The notes: a model not told the origin generated them from the letters alone. 64,000 nucleotides of DNA from Swaminathania salitolerans (GCF_007988945.1 NZ_BJVC01000005.1:175078-239077); one strand, 5' to 3'. Positions 44,058 to 54,198 are shown, counted from the stretch's first letter. Made by a program: numbers and translations.

Positions 44058-47000
44058 TCGCTGCCCTGTTCGGCCAGCCGCTCCGCCATGGTTCTCAGTC
44101 CGAAACGCCGGCGTGTCGCCGCGGCAATGCGATCCATCAGCAGATAGATGACAGGGGTGGTGAACAGCGTCAGAAGCTGGGAAAGCAGAAGCCCCCCCAC
44201 GATCGCGACGCCAAGGGGGCGGCGCAGCTCGGAGCCGACGCCATGCCCGAGCATCAGGGGCAGGGCGCCGAAGAACGCGGCCAGCGTGGTCATCAGGATC
44301 GGACGAAAGCGCAGCAGCGCGGCCCGGCGAATGGCCTCGAAGGGCGACAGACCCTCGATACGTTCGGCTTCGAGCGCGAAATCGATCATCATGATGGCGT
44401 TTTTCTTCACGATGCCGATAAGCAGAACGATCCCGATGATCCCCATCACATCGAGATCCATGCCGCAGAGCGAGAGCGCGAGCAGCGCGCCGATGGCGGC
44501 GGAGGGCAGGGTCGAGAGAATCGTGATGGGGTGGATGAAGCTCTCATAGAGCACGCCCAGCACGATATAGACGGCCACGAGGGCTGCGATGACCAGATAG
44601 AGTTCGTTGCCGAGCGAGGCGCGGAAGGCCGCCGCTGTTCCCTGGAAGGCGGTCTGGAACGCCGGAGGAAGCCCGATATCGGCGGCGGCATGATCGATCG
44701 CGTTCGTGGCCGCACCAAGGGAATACCCTTCCGCGACGTTGAAGGAGACGGTCGTGGCGGGAAACTGACCGAAATGCGTGATCAGGAGCGGAGCGAGACC
44801 CTTCGTGATGGTCGTGACCTGATGCAAGGGGACGAGACCAGAACTCGGCTGTCGCGTCGGCCCGGTCGAGCTCTGTCCTGCCTCGCTCGAGATTCCCGGC
44901 AGATAAAGCTGCCCGAGGCTCGCAAGATCGTGCTGGAAGCGCGGCTCCGTCTCGAGAATGACACGATACTGGTTGGACTGGGTGTAGATGGTCGAGATCT
45001 GGCGCTGGCCGTAGCTGTCATAGAGCAGGTTGTCGACCGTCTGGGGCGTGATGGAATAGCGGGCGCCGTTCGTCCGGTCGAGATTGACATGGGCCACGAG
45101 CCCCTCGGCCTGCAGGTCGGATGTCACATCGGCCAGAGCAGGCTCTTTGCGGAGCGCGGTCAGGAGTTTGGGAACCCAGGTCCTGAAGGTCTCGTAATCC
45201 GGATTTTCGAGCAGGAACTGATACTGGGTGGCGGAAACCGTGGAATCGAGGGAGAGGTCCTGAACCGGCTGAAGAAACAGCCGTGCCCCGGGCGTTGCGC
45301 TGCCGCGCTCCGTCAGACGCCCGAGTATGGCCGAAAGCGAGCTCGTACGCTGGGAGAGCGGCTTGAGGTTGATGAGCATCCGCCCGACATTGAGCGTCAT
45401 GTTCTGCCCGTCGATCCCGACGAAGCTCGATACGCTGGCGACGTCGGGATCCTTGAGGACTTCGGCGATGACCGCTTCCTGATGGGATTTCATGCTGTCG
45501 AACGAGATGGCCTGTGCCATCTCGGTAATGCCCTGGATCACGCCGGTATCCTGCCTCGGGAAGAACCCTTTGGGGATGATCACGGCGAGGAGCACCGTCA
45601 GGCCGAAGGTCGCAGCCGCCACGATCAGTGTGGCGGTCTGGTGACGCAGCACGAAATCGAGCCAGCGCGCATAGGCGGCGATCAGGCGATCGATGGCATT
45701 GCCGACGCGGGCCGCGACGCGCCTGAAACGCGTGGCGGCATGTTCGTCATGCGCGCGCTCGCTCAGGAGACGCGCGCACATCATGGGAACGAGGGTGATC
45801 GAGACGAGCGCGGAAATCACGATCGTGATCGCAAGGGTCATGGCGAATTCGTGGAAGAGCCGACCGACCACGTCGCTCATGAAAAGCAGGGGGATGAGAA
45901 CCGCAATCAGGGAGACGGTCAGGGATATGATCGTAAATCCGATCTCCTTCGATCCCTTCACCGCCGCGCTGTAGCGATCCTCTCCCATCTCGATATAGCG
46001 CGCGATGTTCTCGATCACGACGATCGCGTCATCGACGACGAATCCCGTCGCGATGGTGAGCGACATGAGTGAGAGATTGTCGAGCGAGAAGCCGAGAAGA
46101 TACATGACCGCAAGCGTGCCCACGAGGGAAAGCGGGACGCTCAGGCTGGGGATGATCGTTGCAGGAACATTGAACAGAAAGACGAAGATGACCGCCACGA
46201 CGAGCATCATGGCCATGGCCAGCTCGAACTCGACATCCTCGACGGAGGCGCGAATGGTGGTCGTCCGGTCGGTGAGGGGCGTGATCTCGATACCCGGCGG
46301 CAAGGTCTTGCGAAGCTGGGGCAGCACCGCCAGCACGTTGTCGACCACAGAGATCACATTCGCGCCCGGCTGCCTCTGGACATTGAGGATCAGCGCAGGC
46401 GTCTTGTCGGACCAGGCCGCAAGCTGGTCGTTCTCCGGGCCCTGCACCACGCTCCCCACGTCGCGCAGACGGATGGGACCGTTGTTCTGATAGGCGATGA
46501 TCTGGTTCATCAGCTGATCGACCGAGGAGATCTGTCCGTCGATCCGCAAGGTGGTCGAGCGATGCGGCCCGTCGAAGGTGCCCGTCGGCGAGTTGATGTT
46601 GACCGTTCCGATCGTGGTTCGCACCGTATCGATCGCGATGCCGTAGGACGTCAGTTTCGGAATGTTGATCCTGACGCGGATGGCCTTGCGATTGCCGCCC
46701 GAAAGCGTGACCAGACCCACGCCGGAAATCTGGCTGACGCGTTGCTGGAGCCGCGTATTGACGTAGTCCTGCACCTCCGTGAGGGGAAGCGTGCGTGAGG
46801 TGATGCCGAGCGTGAGCACGGGCGTATCGGCCGGATTGACCTTGGCATAGATGGGCGGGGCGGGCAGATCGGTCGGGAGAAGCGAGTTCGACTGGTTGAT
46901 TGCCGCCTGCACTTCCTGCTCGGCAATATCCATCGACATGTCGAGACCGAAGCGCAGGGTGATGACCGAGGCGCCCCCGGAAGATTGCGAGGTCATCTGC

Positions 47001-47233
47001 TCCAGCCCGGGCATCTGGCCGAGCTGGGTTTCGAGCGGCGCCGTGACGGAGGTTGCCATGACGTCCGGCCCGGCACCGGGATAGAAGGTCGAAACCGTGA
47101 TCGTCGGATATTCCACCTGCGGAAGCGCCGAGATCGGCAGAAAACGATAGCCGAGCAGACCGGTCAGGAGGATCGCCAGCATGAGCAGGCTCGTTGCGAC
47201 AGGCCGATCGATGAAGAGGCGGGACGGATTCAT
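44054..47233 (-). CDS. mdtB: RND multidrug pump, MdtB-type
   Basis: 1059 residues. N-terminus [18 protein letters not shown], then [14 protein letters not shown] and the porter-domain segment GADP-like [17 protein letters not shown], all typical of MdtB/MuxB. TM4 carries [15 protein letters not shown]. It lies 9 bp after the adaptor gene and overlaps the MdtC-type gene by 4 bp. In Mdt systems two copies of B and one of C form the pump, which exports bile salts and novobiocin in E. coli; substrates here are unknown. Confidence 0.93.
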   Translation of the reverse strand: MNPSRLFIDRPVATSLLMLAILLTGLLGYRFLPISALPQVEYPTITVSTFYPGAGPDVMATSVTAPLETQLGQMPGLEQMTSQSSGGASVITLRFGLDMSMDIAEQEVQAAINQSNSLLPTDLPAPPIYAKVNPADTPVLTLGITSRTLPLTEVQDYVNTRLQQRVSQISGVGLVTLSGGNRKAIRVRINIPKLTSYGIAIDTVRTTIGTVNINSPTGTFDGPHRSTTLRIDGQISSVDQLMNQIIAYQNNGPIRLRDVGSVVQGPENDQLAAWSDKTPALILNVQRQPGANVISVVDNVLAVLPQLRKTLPPGIEITPLTDRTTTIRASVEDVEFELAMAMMLVVAVIFVFLFNVPATIIPSLSVPLSLVGTLAVMYLLGFSLDNLSLMSLTIATGFVVDDAIVVIENIARYIEMGEDRYSAAVKGSKEIGFTIISLTVSLIAVLIPLLFMSDVVGRLFHEFAMTLAITIVISALVSITLVPMMCARLLSERAHDEHAATRFRRVAARVGNAIDRLIAAYARWLDFVLRHQTATLIVAAATFGLTVLLAVIIPKGFFPRQDTGVIQGITEMAQAISFDSMKSHQEAVIAEVLKDPDVASVSSFVGIDGQNMTLNVGRMLINLKPLSQRTSSLSAILGRLTERGSATPGARLFLQPVQDLSLDSTVSATQYQFLLENPDYETFRTWVPKLLTALRKEPALADVTSDLQAEGLVAHVNLDRTNGARYSITPQTVDNLLYDSYGQRQISTIYTQSNQYRVILETEPRFQHDLASLGQLYLPGISSEAGQSSTGPTRQPSSGLVPLHQVTTITKGLAPLLITHFGQFPATTVSFNVAEGYSLGAATNAIDHAAADIGLPPAFQTAFQGTAAAFRASLGNELYLVIAALVAVYIVLGVLYESFIHPITILSTLPSAAIGALLALSLCGMDLDVMGIIGIVLLIGIVKKNAIMMIDFALEAERIEGLSPFEAIRRAALLRFRPILMTTLAAFFGALPLMLGHGVGSELRRPLGVAIVGGLLLSQLLTLFTTPVIYLLMDRIAAATRRRFGLRTMAERLAEQGSE

Positions 47234-47242
47234 GGATGGCGG

Positions 47243-48550
47243 TCAGTGCACGGCTGGCGCGGCTGCGTTTTTCGCACCGGCGGCTTCGGTATCGGCCTTG
47301 CTCTCATCCGGGATCGTCACCTTGGCCCCGGGGCGGAGATGGTTCGTGCCATCGGTCACGACGCGCTCGCCGAGCTTGAGGCCGGATTTGATCACGGTCA
47401 GGTCGTGGCTTGCGATTCCGGTCGTTACGGGGCGGATCGCAACGGTCATGTCATCCTTGACGACATAGACGAACTGCCCTTCGGGCCCGGTCTGGAGCGC
47501 GTTGGAGGAGAGGAGGATCACGTCGTGCAGCGTATCCACGAGCAGGCGCGCATTGACGAACTGGTTCGGAAACAGATGCTCGTCCTCATTGGGAAAGATC
47601 GCACGCAGGCGGACGGTTCCGGTCGCCGTGTCGATCTGGCTGTCGAGTGCCCTGACGGTACCGGTCGCGATCCTGTTGAGATTGGCGCTGTCCCATGCTT
47701 CCACAGGGAGCGCGCCGACCTGGCGCAGCCGGTCCATGACCTGCGGCAGCTGGTCCTGGGGCAGGGTGAAGATCACCGAGATCGGCTGCATCTGCGTGAG
47801 GATGGTCAGACCGCCGGATTGTCCTGCCGTGAAATAATTGCCCATATCCACGGCACGGATGCCGACCCTGCCGTCGACCGGTGCGATGATGTGGCAGTAA
47901 TAGAGATTGAGTCTGGCATTATCGACATTGGCCTGATCGAGCTTGACCGTACCTTCGAGCTGCTGGACCTTGTACTGGGCGTCGATGGCGGTCATGGCCG
48001 CGATGGATTTCTGCTTGATGAGCTTGTCGTAGCGGCCGGCATTGATCCGGGCATCGGCAAGCTGCGCCTGATCCTGCTTCAGCGTGCCGAGGGTCTGCTC
48101 GAGAGCGACCTGATAGGGACGCGGATCGATCAGGACGAGCTCGTCTCCGGCCTTGACGTGCTGCCCCTCCTTGAATTCCACCTTCATGATATAGCCGCTC
48201 ACGCGCGCCTGTACCGTGACATTCGTGATCGGGACCACCGTGCCGAGTTCGGTCAGGATCTCGGGCATGTCGCCGGTCCTGACGGTCGTTACCGCGACCG
48301 GGATCGCATCGCTCTGTCCCTGTGACGCGGTTCCCCGATGCGCGCCGCGCCCGGCGTGATGTGCGGCGTTGTGCGGTCGCAGGAAAGCGAAAGCCAGAAG
48401 CAGGAGAACGACCCCGCCAATGACGAGAAGCACGCGTCGCCTGTGGCGCGGTTTTCCCGCGCCGGATGAGGATTTTGCCCCCTGGTCCAGGGAGGCGGGC
48501 GCGGTCGGGCGCTCAGGCTGGGTCCGCTCGGGACCCGTCTGGTCAGTCAT
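47243..48550 (-). CDS. mdtA: RND periplasmic adaptor, MdtA-type
   Basis: 435 residues from the ATG at 48550 (MTDQTGPER); a further in-frame ATG 36 bases upstream is less likely. It has a charged, Pro-rich cytosolic N-terminus, one anchor helix (about 40-57), the lipoyl halves (VSGYIMKVEFKEGQHVKAGD and APVDGRVGIRAVDMG), a coiled-coil hairpin and a barrel domain. A C-terminal tail is Ala-rich. First gene of the minus-strand mdtABC-lipoprotein operon. Confidence 0.93.
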   Translation of the reverse strand: MTDQTGPERTQPERPTAPASLDQGAKSSSGAGKPRHRRRVLLVIGGVVLLLLAFAFLRPHNAAHHAGRGAHRGTASQGQSDAIPVAVTTVRTGDMPEILTELGTVVPITNVTVQARVSGYIMKVEFKEGQHVKAGDELVLIDPRPYQVALEQTLGTLKQDQAQLADARINAGRYDKLIKQKSIAAMTAIDAQYKVQQLEGTVKLDQANVDNARLNLYYCHIIAPVDGRVGIRAVDMGNYFTAGQSGGLTILTQMQPISVIFTLPQDQLPQVMDRLRQVGALPVEAWDSANLNRIATGTVRALDSQIDTATGTVRLRAIFPNEDEHLFPNQFVNARLLVDTLHDVILLSSNALQTGPEGQFVYVVKDDMTVAIRPVTTGIASHDLTVIKSGLKLGERVVTDGTNHLRPGAKVTIPDESKADTEAAGAKNAAAPAVH

Positions 48551-48933
48551 TTCTTCTCGTCTTCCCCTACCCGGAACCGGTCGCATCCCCGGTCATTTCC
48601 CGATGAAAGCGTCCGGTCTGCGAGACATACTCTATCTGAGGCTGGCATAGCATGACGTCAGCTAAATTCTAGTTCAACAACGAAACAATTCTTAACAGTA
48701 TCGCGTTGCGAGGCGCTTCGGACCGGCCTGGCCACCCCGTTTTTCTCAGGCATCATCCGGCACACGCCCCATTCTGCCCGTGTCGCAGGGATTTGACCAG
48801 CCGGGGTCCGGCCTGTTCATGCCCCTGCAACACCCGGCGATCGGCCCGACCGATACGCGACGAGACGCATCTCCACCCGGGAGGAGAGCGTTGCCGGAGC
48901 GGATATCCTGTCCCGTTTATGCGGGAGCGGGAA

Positions 48934-48958
48934 GAAACCGTTTCGTTCAGGCGCCGTT
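48934..48958 (+). promoter_or_regulatory. Possible EcfG-type stress promoter of the CsbD-like gene
   Basis: GAAAC (48934-48938), 16 bp and CGTT (48955-48958), one mismatch from the alphaproteobacterial general-stress consensus GGAAC-N16/17-CGTT. CsbD-like genes commonly belong to that regulon. Short motif, so chance occurrence is a real possibility. Confidence 0.3.
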
Positions 48959-48971
48959 GGTCCTATCATCG

Positions 48972-48993
48972 CAGACGTTCTCACGTCTGTTTT
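48972..48993 (+). terminator. Terminator-like hairpin in the CsbD-like leader
   Basis: CAGACGT (48972-48978) and ACGTCTG (48983-48989) with loop TCTC, followed by TTTT (48990-48993). It ends 18 bases before the ATG and abuts the ribosome-binding site GAAAGGATG, the same geometry as the terminator before secY. Confidence 0.55.
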
Positions 48994-49011
48994 GTGAAAG
49001 GATGATGACAA

Positions 49012-49305
49012 ATGGCCGATGCAGTTGAAAAGAAGGGCGATGGTCTTCTGGATGAAGCCAAGGGACGCCTCAAGGACGCGGCCGGCGGTCTGACGGGTGA
49101 TGCCAAGCTTCAGGCAGAAGGCAAGATCGACCAGCTTTCCGGGATGGCGCAGCAGGAATTCGCCGATCTCTACGACGATGCCGAGACCTCTCTCGAGAAG
49201 GCCACCGCCTTCGTGCAGGATCGTCCGCTGATCTCGCTCGGTTTCGCGATCCTGGTGGGCACCGTTCTCGGCGCGATCTTTTTCGGTCGTTCCAGAAAAA
49301 AGTAA
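49012..49305 (+). CDS. CsbD-like stress protein with C-terminal membrane anchor
   Basis: 97 residues. The N-terminal 50 residues are CsbD-like: charged, Gly/Ala/Lys/Asp-rich with the repeat KGDGLLDEAKGRLKDAAGGLTGD. The C-terminus has a DUF883/ElaB-like hydrophobic helix (about 73-91, SLGFAILVGTVLGAIFF) ending in RSRKK. The protein would therefore be tail-anchored in the inner membrane. Ordinary CsbD proteins are about 65 residues and soluble. Its promoter region suggests stress control. A strong terminator follows. Confidence 0.8.
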   Translation: MADAVEKKGDGLLDEAKGRLKDAAGGLTGDAKLQAEGKIDQLSGMAQQEFADLYDDAETSLEKATAFVQDRPLISLGFAILVGTVLGAIFFGRSRKK

Positions 49306-49366
49306 GCCTGTCGCCTCGTCAGGCCCGTTCTGTCGCCCGGTCTTGCGGAGCGCGGCAGAGCGGTTG

Positions 49367-49396
49367 AGGGCTTCCGGCAACGGAAGCCCTTTTTTT
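49367..49396 (+). terminator. Terminator after the CsbD-like gene
   Basis: AGGGCTTCCG (49367-49376) and CGGAAGCCCT (49381-49390), a 10-bp perfect stem with GCAA tetraloop and a run of seven T (49390-49396). Confidence 0.9.
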
Positions 49397-49398
49397 GT

Positions 49399-49506
49399 GA
49401 TTCATGTTCCGGTTTCGTGCCCGGGAAAAACGGTGCCGGTAACGGCAAGGGGGCTTTACAGCGCGATTCGCGTGATTCAAAAGCGATTCGGAAGGTCGTG
49501 CGACTC
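49399..49506. promoter_or_regulatory. Five GANTC sites upstream of rnhB-ccrM
   Basis: GATTC at 49399-49403, 49465-49469, 49474-49478 and 49485-49489, and GACTC at 49502-49506. Three are spaced 9 and 11 bp apart. They lie between the preceding terminator and the rnhB start, so they fall in the promoter/leader of the operon that encodes the GANTC methyltransferase. TTTACA at 49456-49461 may be a -35 box; no good -10 is seen. Confidence 0.6.
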
Positions 49507-49551
49507 GACCCGAAGGATCAATTCCGATCGACTGACGCCTCGCAGGAGCCC

Positions 49552-50193
49552 ATGCCGGACTATTCTCTCGAACTTGCCAGTGGCGCACCGCAAAGCCGGG
49601 TGGCAGGGATCGACGAAGTCGGGCGCGGTCCTCTTGCCGGTCCGGTCATCGCTGCCGCTCTGGTCTTTCTGGAGCCGCCCGATGAAACGCTTTCAGGCAT
49701 GATCGATGACTCGAAGCGCCTTTCGGCCGCGCGGCGCCAGCGCGTTTTCGATCTCCTGACCGGATCGGACACGATCCGGATCGGACTGGGCGCGGCTTCG
49801 GTGGCCGAGATCGACCGGATCAATATCGGCAAGGCATGTCATCTCGCGATGCAGAGAGCGCTTTGCCGTCTCCCGGTCCGTCCCGATTTCGCGCTGGTGG
49901 ACGGCAACCGTCTCCCCTCCCTCGCATGCGATGCGCTGGCCGTGGTGGGGGGAGACAGGAAAAGTCTCTCCATCGCGGGCGCGTCCATCGTTGCGAAAGT
50001 CGTGCGGGATCGTCTCATGACGCGTCTCTCCCTGCGCCATGATTCCTATGGCTGGGAGAGAAATGCCGGTTACGGAACGGCCCTGCACATGGCAGGGCTC
50101 CGCGAGGCTGGCGTGACCCCTCATCATCGTCGCGAATTCGCCCCCATACGCGCGCACATGGCACGCATGTCCCAAACGGCCGGAGCCATCTGA
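49552..50193 (+). CDS. rnhB: Ribonuclease HII
   Basis: 213 residues from ATG 49552 behind CAGGAG; a longer in-frame start at 49417 adds 45 unconserved residues. It removes ribonucleotides from DNA and RNA primers. The acidic active site is complete: Asp21-Glu22 in [13 protein letters not shown], Asp117 in LVDGN and Asp153 in [13 protein letters not shown]. Its TGA overlaps the ccrM ATG by one base; an rnhB-ccrM pair is known in other alphaproteobacteria. Confidence 0.96.
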   Translation: MPDYSLELASGAPQSRVAGIDEVGRGPLAGPVIAAALVFLEPPDETLSGMIDDSKRLSAARRQRVFDLLTGSDTIRIGLGAASVAEIDRINIGKACHLAMQRALCRLPVRPDFALVDGNRLPSLACDALAVVGGDRKSLSIAGASIVAKVVRDRLMTRLSLRHDSYGWERNAGYGTALHMAGLREAGVTPHHRREFAPIRAHMARMSQTAGAI

Positions 50194-51281
50194 TGCAGGA
50201 CCTCCCTCTCAACCAGATCCTGTGCGGCGAATGCATCGAGACGATGCGCGCGCTTCCCGATGGCAGCATGGACTGCATCTTTGCGGATCCGCCCTACAAC
50301 CTCCAGCTGCGTGGCGAATTGCGCAGGCCGGATGAAAGCGTCGTCGATGGCGTGGACGATGCGTGGGACAAGTTCGCGGATTATGCGACCTATGACAATT
50401 TCACGCGGGAATGGCTTGCAGAGGCGCGGCGTCTCTTGACGAAAGACGGGACGATCTGGGTGATCGGCTCGTATCACAACGTGTTCCGTCTGGGCGCCAT
50501 CATGCAGGATCTCGGTTTCTGGATCCTCAACGATATCGTCTGGCGCAAGGCGAACCCGATGCCCAATTTCCGCGGGCGTCGATTCACCAACGCGCATGAA
50601 ACCCTGATCTGGGCGGCGCGAGGGCCGGAAAGCAAGTATCGTTTCAATTATCAGGCCATGAAAGCGCTGAACGACGATGTGCAGATGCGCAGCGACTGGT
50701 ATCTGCCGCTTTGCACCGGGAACGAGCGTCTGCGGAATGCGCATGGTCTCAAGCTCCATCCGACCCAGAAGCCCGAGAGCCTTCTTCATCGCGTTCTGAT
50801 CGCATCGACGGTCGTGGGCGATATCGTGCTCGACCCCTTTTCGGGAAGCGGTACGACGGCTGCGATGGCGAAAAGGCTCGGGCGGCATTTCGTCGCGATC
50901 GAGCGTCATCCCGATTACATCGAGGCCGCGCGTGCCCGGGTGGAGGCAGAAACGCGCCTCTCTGACGAGCAGCTTGCGATCACACCGGCCAAGAGGGAGA
51001 TCCCGCGGGTTCCGTTCGGCAGTTTCGTCGAACAGGGGCTCCTGCCGGCGGGCACCGTGCTTTTCGACCGGCAGCGGCGCGTGAGCGCGACGGTCATGCC
51101 CGATGGCAGTCTCGTCTCAGGGGCGCATCGCGGCTCCATTCACAAGATGGGTGCGCAGCTTACCGGCGCGCCGTCATGCAATGGATGGACTTTCTGGTTT
51201 TTCGAGCGCGAGGGCGAGATCGTGACGCTCGATATCCTCCGCACGGAACAGAGCCGGGCCCCGCTTCTGAATGTCGGCTGA
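50193..51281 (+). CDS. ccrM: Cell-cycle DNA adenine methyltransferase CcrM (GANTC)
   Basis: 362 residues. Beta-class N6-adenine methyltransferase: catalytic DPPYN at 32-36 precedes the SAM-binding FSGSG at 216-220. The C-terminal domain (about 265-362) is the CcrM-type RAMA region needed for DNA strand separation. The [16 protein letters not shown] segment is characteristic of CcrM. The enzyme methylates GANTC after replication and affects cell-cycle gene expression in alphaproteobacteria. Coupled to rnhB, with clustered GANTC sites upstream. Confidence 0.96.
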   Translation: MQDLPLNQILCGECIETMRALPDGSMDCIFADPPYNLQLRGELRRPDESVVDGVDDAWDKFADYATYDNFTREWLAEARRLLTKDGTIWVIGSYHNVFRLGAIMQDLGFWILNDIVWRKANPMPNFRGRRFTNAHETLIWAARGPESKYRFNYQAMKALNDDVQMRSDWYLPLCTGNERLRNAHGLKLHPTQKPESLLHRVLIASTVVGDIVLDPFSGSGTTAAMAKRLGRHFVAIERHPDYIEAARARVEAETRLSDEQLAITPAKREIPRVPFGSFVEQGLLPAGTVLFDRQRRVSATVMPDGSLVSGAHRGSIHKMGAQLTGAPSCNGWTFWFFEREGEIVTLDILRTEQSRAPLLNVG

Positions 51282-51321
51282 GTCTCGCATCCCGGCCGGG
51301 TCCGGGCATATCGGCTGAGCG

Positions 51322-51347
51322 GGGGCGGAGACGATCCGCCCCGTTTC
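51322..51347 (+). terminator. Terminator after ccrM
   Basis: GGGGCGGA (51322-51329) and TCCGCCCC (51335-51342) with loop GACGA, then GTTTCC. A second small stem, GTTTCC/GGAAAC (51343-51348/51355-51360), follows. The T-run is short. Confidence 0.6.
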
Positions 51348-51429
51348 CTTGCGGGGAAACATCCGGCCTTGCCCCGGGATCGCCTGCGCGAGAGCAAACG
51401 CCCCGCGACGCGATGTCTTCCGGGAAATC

Positions 51430-52077
51430 TCAGCCCTTGCCGAAGCCGAGAAAGCCGATCGCGGGCTGGGCCTGGCCGCCGCTCTTGTCCCAGCGCGGCT
51501 TGTCGGCCACGGCCATGGCGGCGTTCTTGCGGCTCTTGCCGCCGATCGTCATGTGACCGTTACCGTTCCTGTCGAAATCGATACCGGTATGCGTCGTTTC
51601 GTTTGCGATCCGCCCGTCCGGATTATAGGTCCGCATCGAGAGAAGCAGGAACATGATATCCTTGCGGTTCAGATCGATCGCCATGTCGAGCGGTGTCTGG
51701 AACAGGACGTTCTTGCCGTTCGTGTCGGCACCGCGATTGAGGGCCTCCTTCGCGGCATTGAGCGAGCCGCGATTGATGGCATCGAACAGCGCTGCCGTCG
51801 GATTCAGATCCGCGTTCATGTGCCCGGCATCCTGCTCCTGCGCCTCGGCCCCGGGAAGAGCCGAAGGCGGCGCAGCCGCCTTTGCCGCACGGCGCGCTTC
51901 CGCTTTCTTCTGGGCTTCCTCGGCTTCCTGTTCGGCCTCGGCGTCATCGGCCGATTGCGCATGGGCAGCGTGCCAGGGCATGAGCAACACGGGCGAAACG
52001 GCCAGAGCCGCCGTCAGCATGACCGGAAATACGCGGGATGCGATCGTGCCGGAGGGGGTGTGTCTTGTTGCGTGCAT
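51430..52077 (-). CDS. Periplasmic protein with ankyrin-type repeats
   Basis: 215 residues from the ATG at 52077; in-frame starts at 52098 (ATG) and 52125 (TTG) are alternatives. A signal peptide with a probable cut after AHA (about residue 40) is followed by a Glu/Ala/Lys coiled segment and about two ankyrin-like repeats (PTAALFDAINRGSLNAAKEAL and TPLDMAIDLNRKDIMFLLL, each given in part). The C-terminal tail is basic/Gly-rich. Function unknown. It lies 60 bp behind the VWA/GATase-like gene on the same strand and may belong to that operon. Confidence 0.65.
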   Translation of the reverse strand: MHATRHTPSGTIASRVFPVMLTAALAVSPVLLMPWHAAHAQSADDAEAEQEAEEAQKKAEARRAAKAAAPPSALPGAEAQEQDAGHMNADLNPTAALFDAINRGSLNAAKEALNRGADTNGKNVLFQTPLDMAIDLNRKDIMFLLLSMRTYNPDGRIANETTHTGIDFDRNGNGHMTIGGKSRKNAAMAVADKPRWDKSGGQAQPAIGFLGFGKG

Positions 52078-52137
52078 GACATGTCTCGATTGGCGCATCG
52101 CGCGACTATAGGCGATCCTTGTCAAGGTTGCGACTCC

Positions 52138-54198
52138 CTATCCGCGCCGAACTTTGCCCTCGCGCCACCATCCGAGGAAGAACAGCACGAGCGCCCCCGC
52201 GAGGGCCAGCCAGGAGGGACAGAGCGCAGTCAGGCGACTGGCCGAGGACACGGGCAGGGTCTGGCGGGGAAATCCGATCCAGCCGGATCCGTGGGTCGGC
52301 CCTGAGTCCACCTGACGCAGGGCCGGTGTGGCGTCTGGCGTGTCGAGCCAGGAAACGGCGCCGCCGCTCTCCGCAGCGCGCGGAGCGAGGCGGGAGGCGG
52401 TCGCACGCAGATCCGAATCCTCGAGGGCATCGGGGTCGATCCGTGCCGCGCTGGCCATGAGACCGTTCTGACGGACGGTCCAGATCCCTTCCTGCCCCCC
52501 GGTTGCGATCGCGCCGGAAAACACGCCATTGCCTTCGGGCTCGAGAACGAGCCGCCTGTGGGCGCCATCCGGGGCCGTGATGTCCGCCGGATCGCGCAGG
52601 GTGGCCGAATCGCTGTGCCGCACGATCCGCAACTTGCCGTTCTCGAGACGCGCGTGAAGCTGGTTCTCCTCAAGATCGGGCTCCTTCATGAGCCAGTGCG
52701 AGAGGTTTTTCAGGAGTTCGGCCTGTGGGCCGCCACCGCCCTCGCCGCGCGACCAGAGCCAGAGCTGATCCGACAGGAGGAGTGCGACCCGGCCCTTTCC
52801 GACAGTGTCCAGCACGAGAAGCGGAGCCCCGTCCGGTCCTGTCAGAAGCGGGGTTCCATGCACATGGTCGGGTGCGAGCGCGCGATACCATGGCCCCCAG
52901 GGCCGGGAGAGTTTCGCGGTCACGGGATGGCGCTTTCCCGCCTCTGTCAGGGCAGGGGCGAATTTTTGTGTCCTTATGCCGTCTTCGGGCACGTGGGCAG
53001 GAAGAACACGCGCAAGGGGCGTATCCTGCAACGTGCCGTCAGCGGTGAATTCCGGACCGGCGGTCAGCAGCAGCCCGCCACCCCCGCGCACGTAATCGGC
53101 AATATTGGCCAGATAATCCTGCGGGAGGATTCCGGCATTCCGGAACCCGTCGAGAATGATGAGATCGAACTGCCTGATGCGATCCTGGAACAGCTCCTTG
53201 ACCGGGAAGGGAATGAGCGCGAGGTCCGAGAGTGGCGTTCCGTCATCCTTGTCGGGCGGACGCAGGATCGTGAAATGAACGAGATCGACGGACGGGTCTG
53301 CCTTGAGAAGGCGACGCCATACGCGTTCCCCCTGATTGGGCGTTCCCGAGACCAGCAGGACCTTGAGACGATCGCGAACGCCATTGATGCGCACGATCGC
53401 CCGGTTGTTGCGGGTCGTCACCTCTCCGGCGAGCGGGCCCGCAGCAAGACTGACGAGCATTTCTCCCGGGCGCCGCACCGGGACGTGCAGCTCGAGGGGG
53501 ACGCCGGGTGTCGCCGTGATCTGCCGGGGCGGTTCGCCATCCTGGGTGAGAGTCAGAGCTGCGGCCTCATGACCCTGTGCGCCGAGATCGTCCACCACGA
53601 CACGCAGGACGGCGTCTTTCCCGACCAGGGCATAGGGGGGGGCCTGCAAGACGCGAATTCTCCGGTCCGTTTCCTCTCCCTGTCCGGTCAGGAGAACATG
53701 AAGCGGAAGCGTCCGGCCGTCGCGCGTGAAACGGTCGGGCAGCCCGGTCGGGACGTCATGGACCATGCCGTCGGTCACGAGGATTGCGCCGCTGAATCGT
53801 CCCGGAGGGAAATCGGCCTTGTCCATGGCATCGAAAAGCCGCGTTCCATGTCCCTTGCCGCCGGGCACGACGATGCGATGCAGGGTCAGACCCGGGAGAC
53901 GATGCGCCGCCGCCTCGATCCGGTCGGCAATCGTGTCGGCATGGGGGAGACGGTCGCGCAGCGCCATGGACGGTGAGTGATCCACGACGAGAAGGACATC
54001 CTGCGGAGCCGGGGCGAGAACGGGTCGCGAGAGATGGGGACCCGCCAGCCAGCCCAGAAGCAGGAATACGGCGATGCTGCGCAACAGGCTGCCGCGAACG
54101 CCGCGGATTGCGGCATAGGCGCCGAGACAGAGCGCCACGCAGGCAAAGGCAGCCAGCAGCCATACGGGAAGAAGCGGCAGGAATACGAGATGCATCAC
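52138..54198 (-). CDS. Membrane VWA/glutamine-amidotransferase-like protein
   Basis: 686 residues. Two N-terminal membrane helices (about 4-27 and 38-54), a VWA-like domain with the MIDAS motif DHSPS (Asp73, Ser75, Ser77), Ig-like segments, then a flavodoxin/class-I GATase-like domain (about 285-500: KVLLVSGTPN and LIILDGFRN) and a C-terminal helix (about 660-679). The nucleophile-elbow Cys of true amidotransferases is not evident, so it is probably non-enzymatic. It overlaps the BatA/DUF4159 gene by ATGA and is part of the MoxR operon. Function unknown. Confidence 0.75.
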   Translation of the reverse strand: MMHLVFLPLLPVWLLAAFACVALCLGAYAAIRGVRGSLLRSIAVFLLLGWLAGPHLSRPVLAPAPQDVLLVVDHSPSMALRDRLPHADTIADRIEAAAHRLPGLTLHRIVVPGGKGHGTRLFDAMDKADFPPGRFSGAILVTDGMVHDVPTGLPDRFTRDGRTLPLHVLLTGQGEETDRRIRVLQAPPYALVGKDAVLRVVVDDLGAQGHEAAALTLTQDGEPPRQITATPGVPLELHVPVRRPGEMLVSLAAGPLAGEVTTRNNRAIVRINGVRDRLKVLLVSGTPNQGERVWRRLLKADPSVDLVHFTILRPPDKDDGTPLSDLALIPFPVKELFQDRIRQFDLIILDGFRNAGILPQDYLANIADYVRGGGGLLLTAGPEFTADGTLQDTPLARVLPAHVPEDGIRTQKFAPALTEAGKRHPVTAKLSRPWGPWYRALAPDHVHGTPLLTGPDGAPLLVLDTVGKGRVALLLSDQLWLWSRGEGGGGPQAELLKNLSHWLMKEPDLEENQLHARLENGKLRIVRHSDSATLRDPADITAPDGAHRRLVLEPEGNGVFSGAIATGGQEGIWTVRQNGLMASAARIDPDALEDSDLRATASRLAPRAAESGGAVSWLDTPDATPALRQVDSGPTHGSGWIGFPRQTLPVSSASRLTALCPSWLALAGALVLFFLGWWREGKVRRG

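Larger units (their letters stand above)
48551..49011. other. Divergent intergenic region between mdtA and the CsbD-like gene
   Basis: 461 bp without a supported gene. Near mdtA lies an AT-rich patch (about 48655-48700) with a weak minus-strand promoter candidate (complement of TCTTAA 48690-48695 and ATTCTA 48666-48671, 18-bp spacer). Near the CsbD gene lie an EcfG-like element (48934-48958) and a terminator-like hairpin (48972-48993). The central 200 bp show nothing I recognise. Confidence 0.45.

Noticed and set aside
48706..49028. Open frames of 80-100 codons upstream of the CsbD-like gene
   Set aside because: Arg/Pro-rich translations without similarity; one reads through the leader hairpin and into the CsbD-like gene in another frame.
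52097..52125. TTGACA and TATAGT on the minus strand upstream of the ankyrin-type gene, looking like a promoter
   Set aside because: The two boxes are only 9 bp apart, too short for sigma70, and no suitable -10 lies at 16-18 bp from TTGACA.
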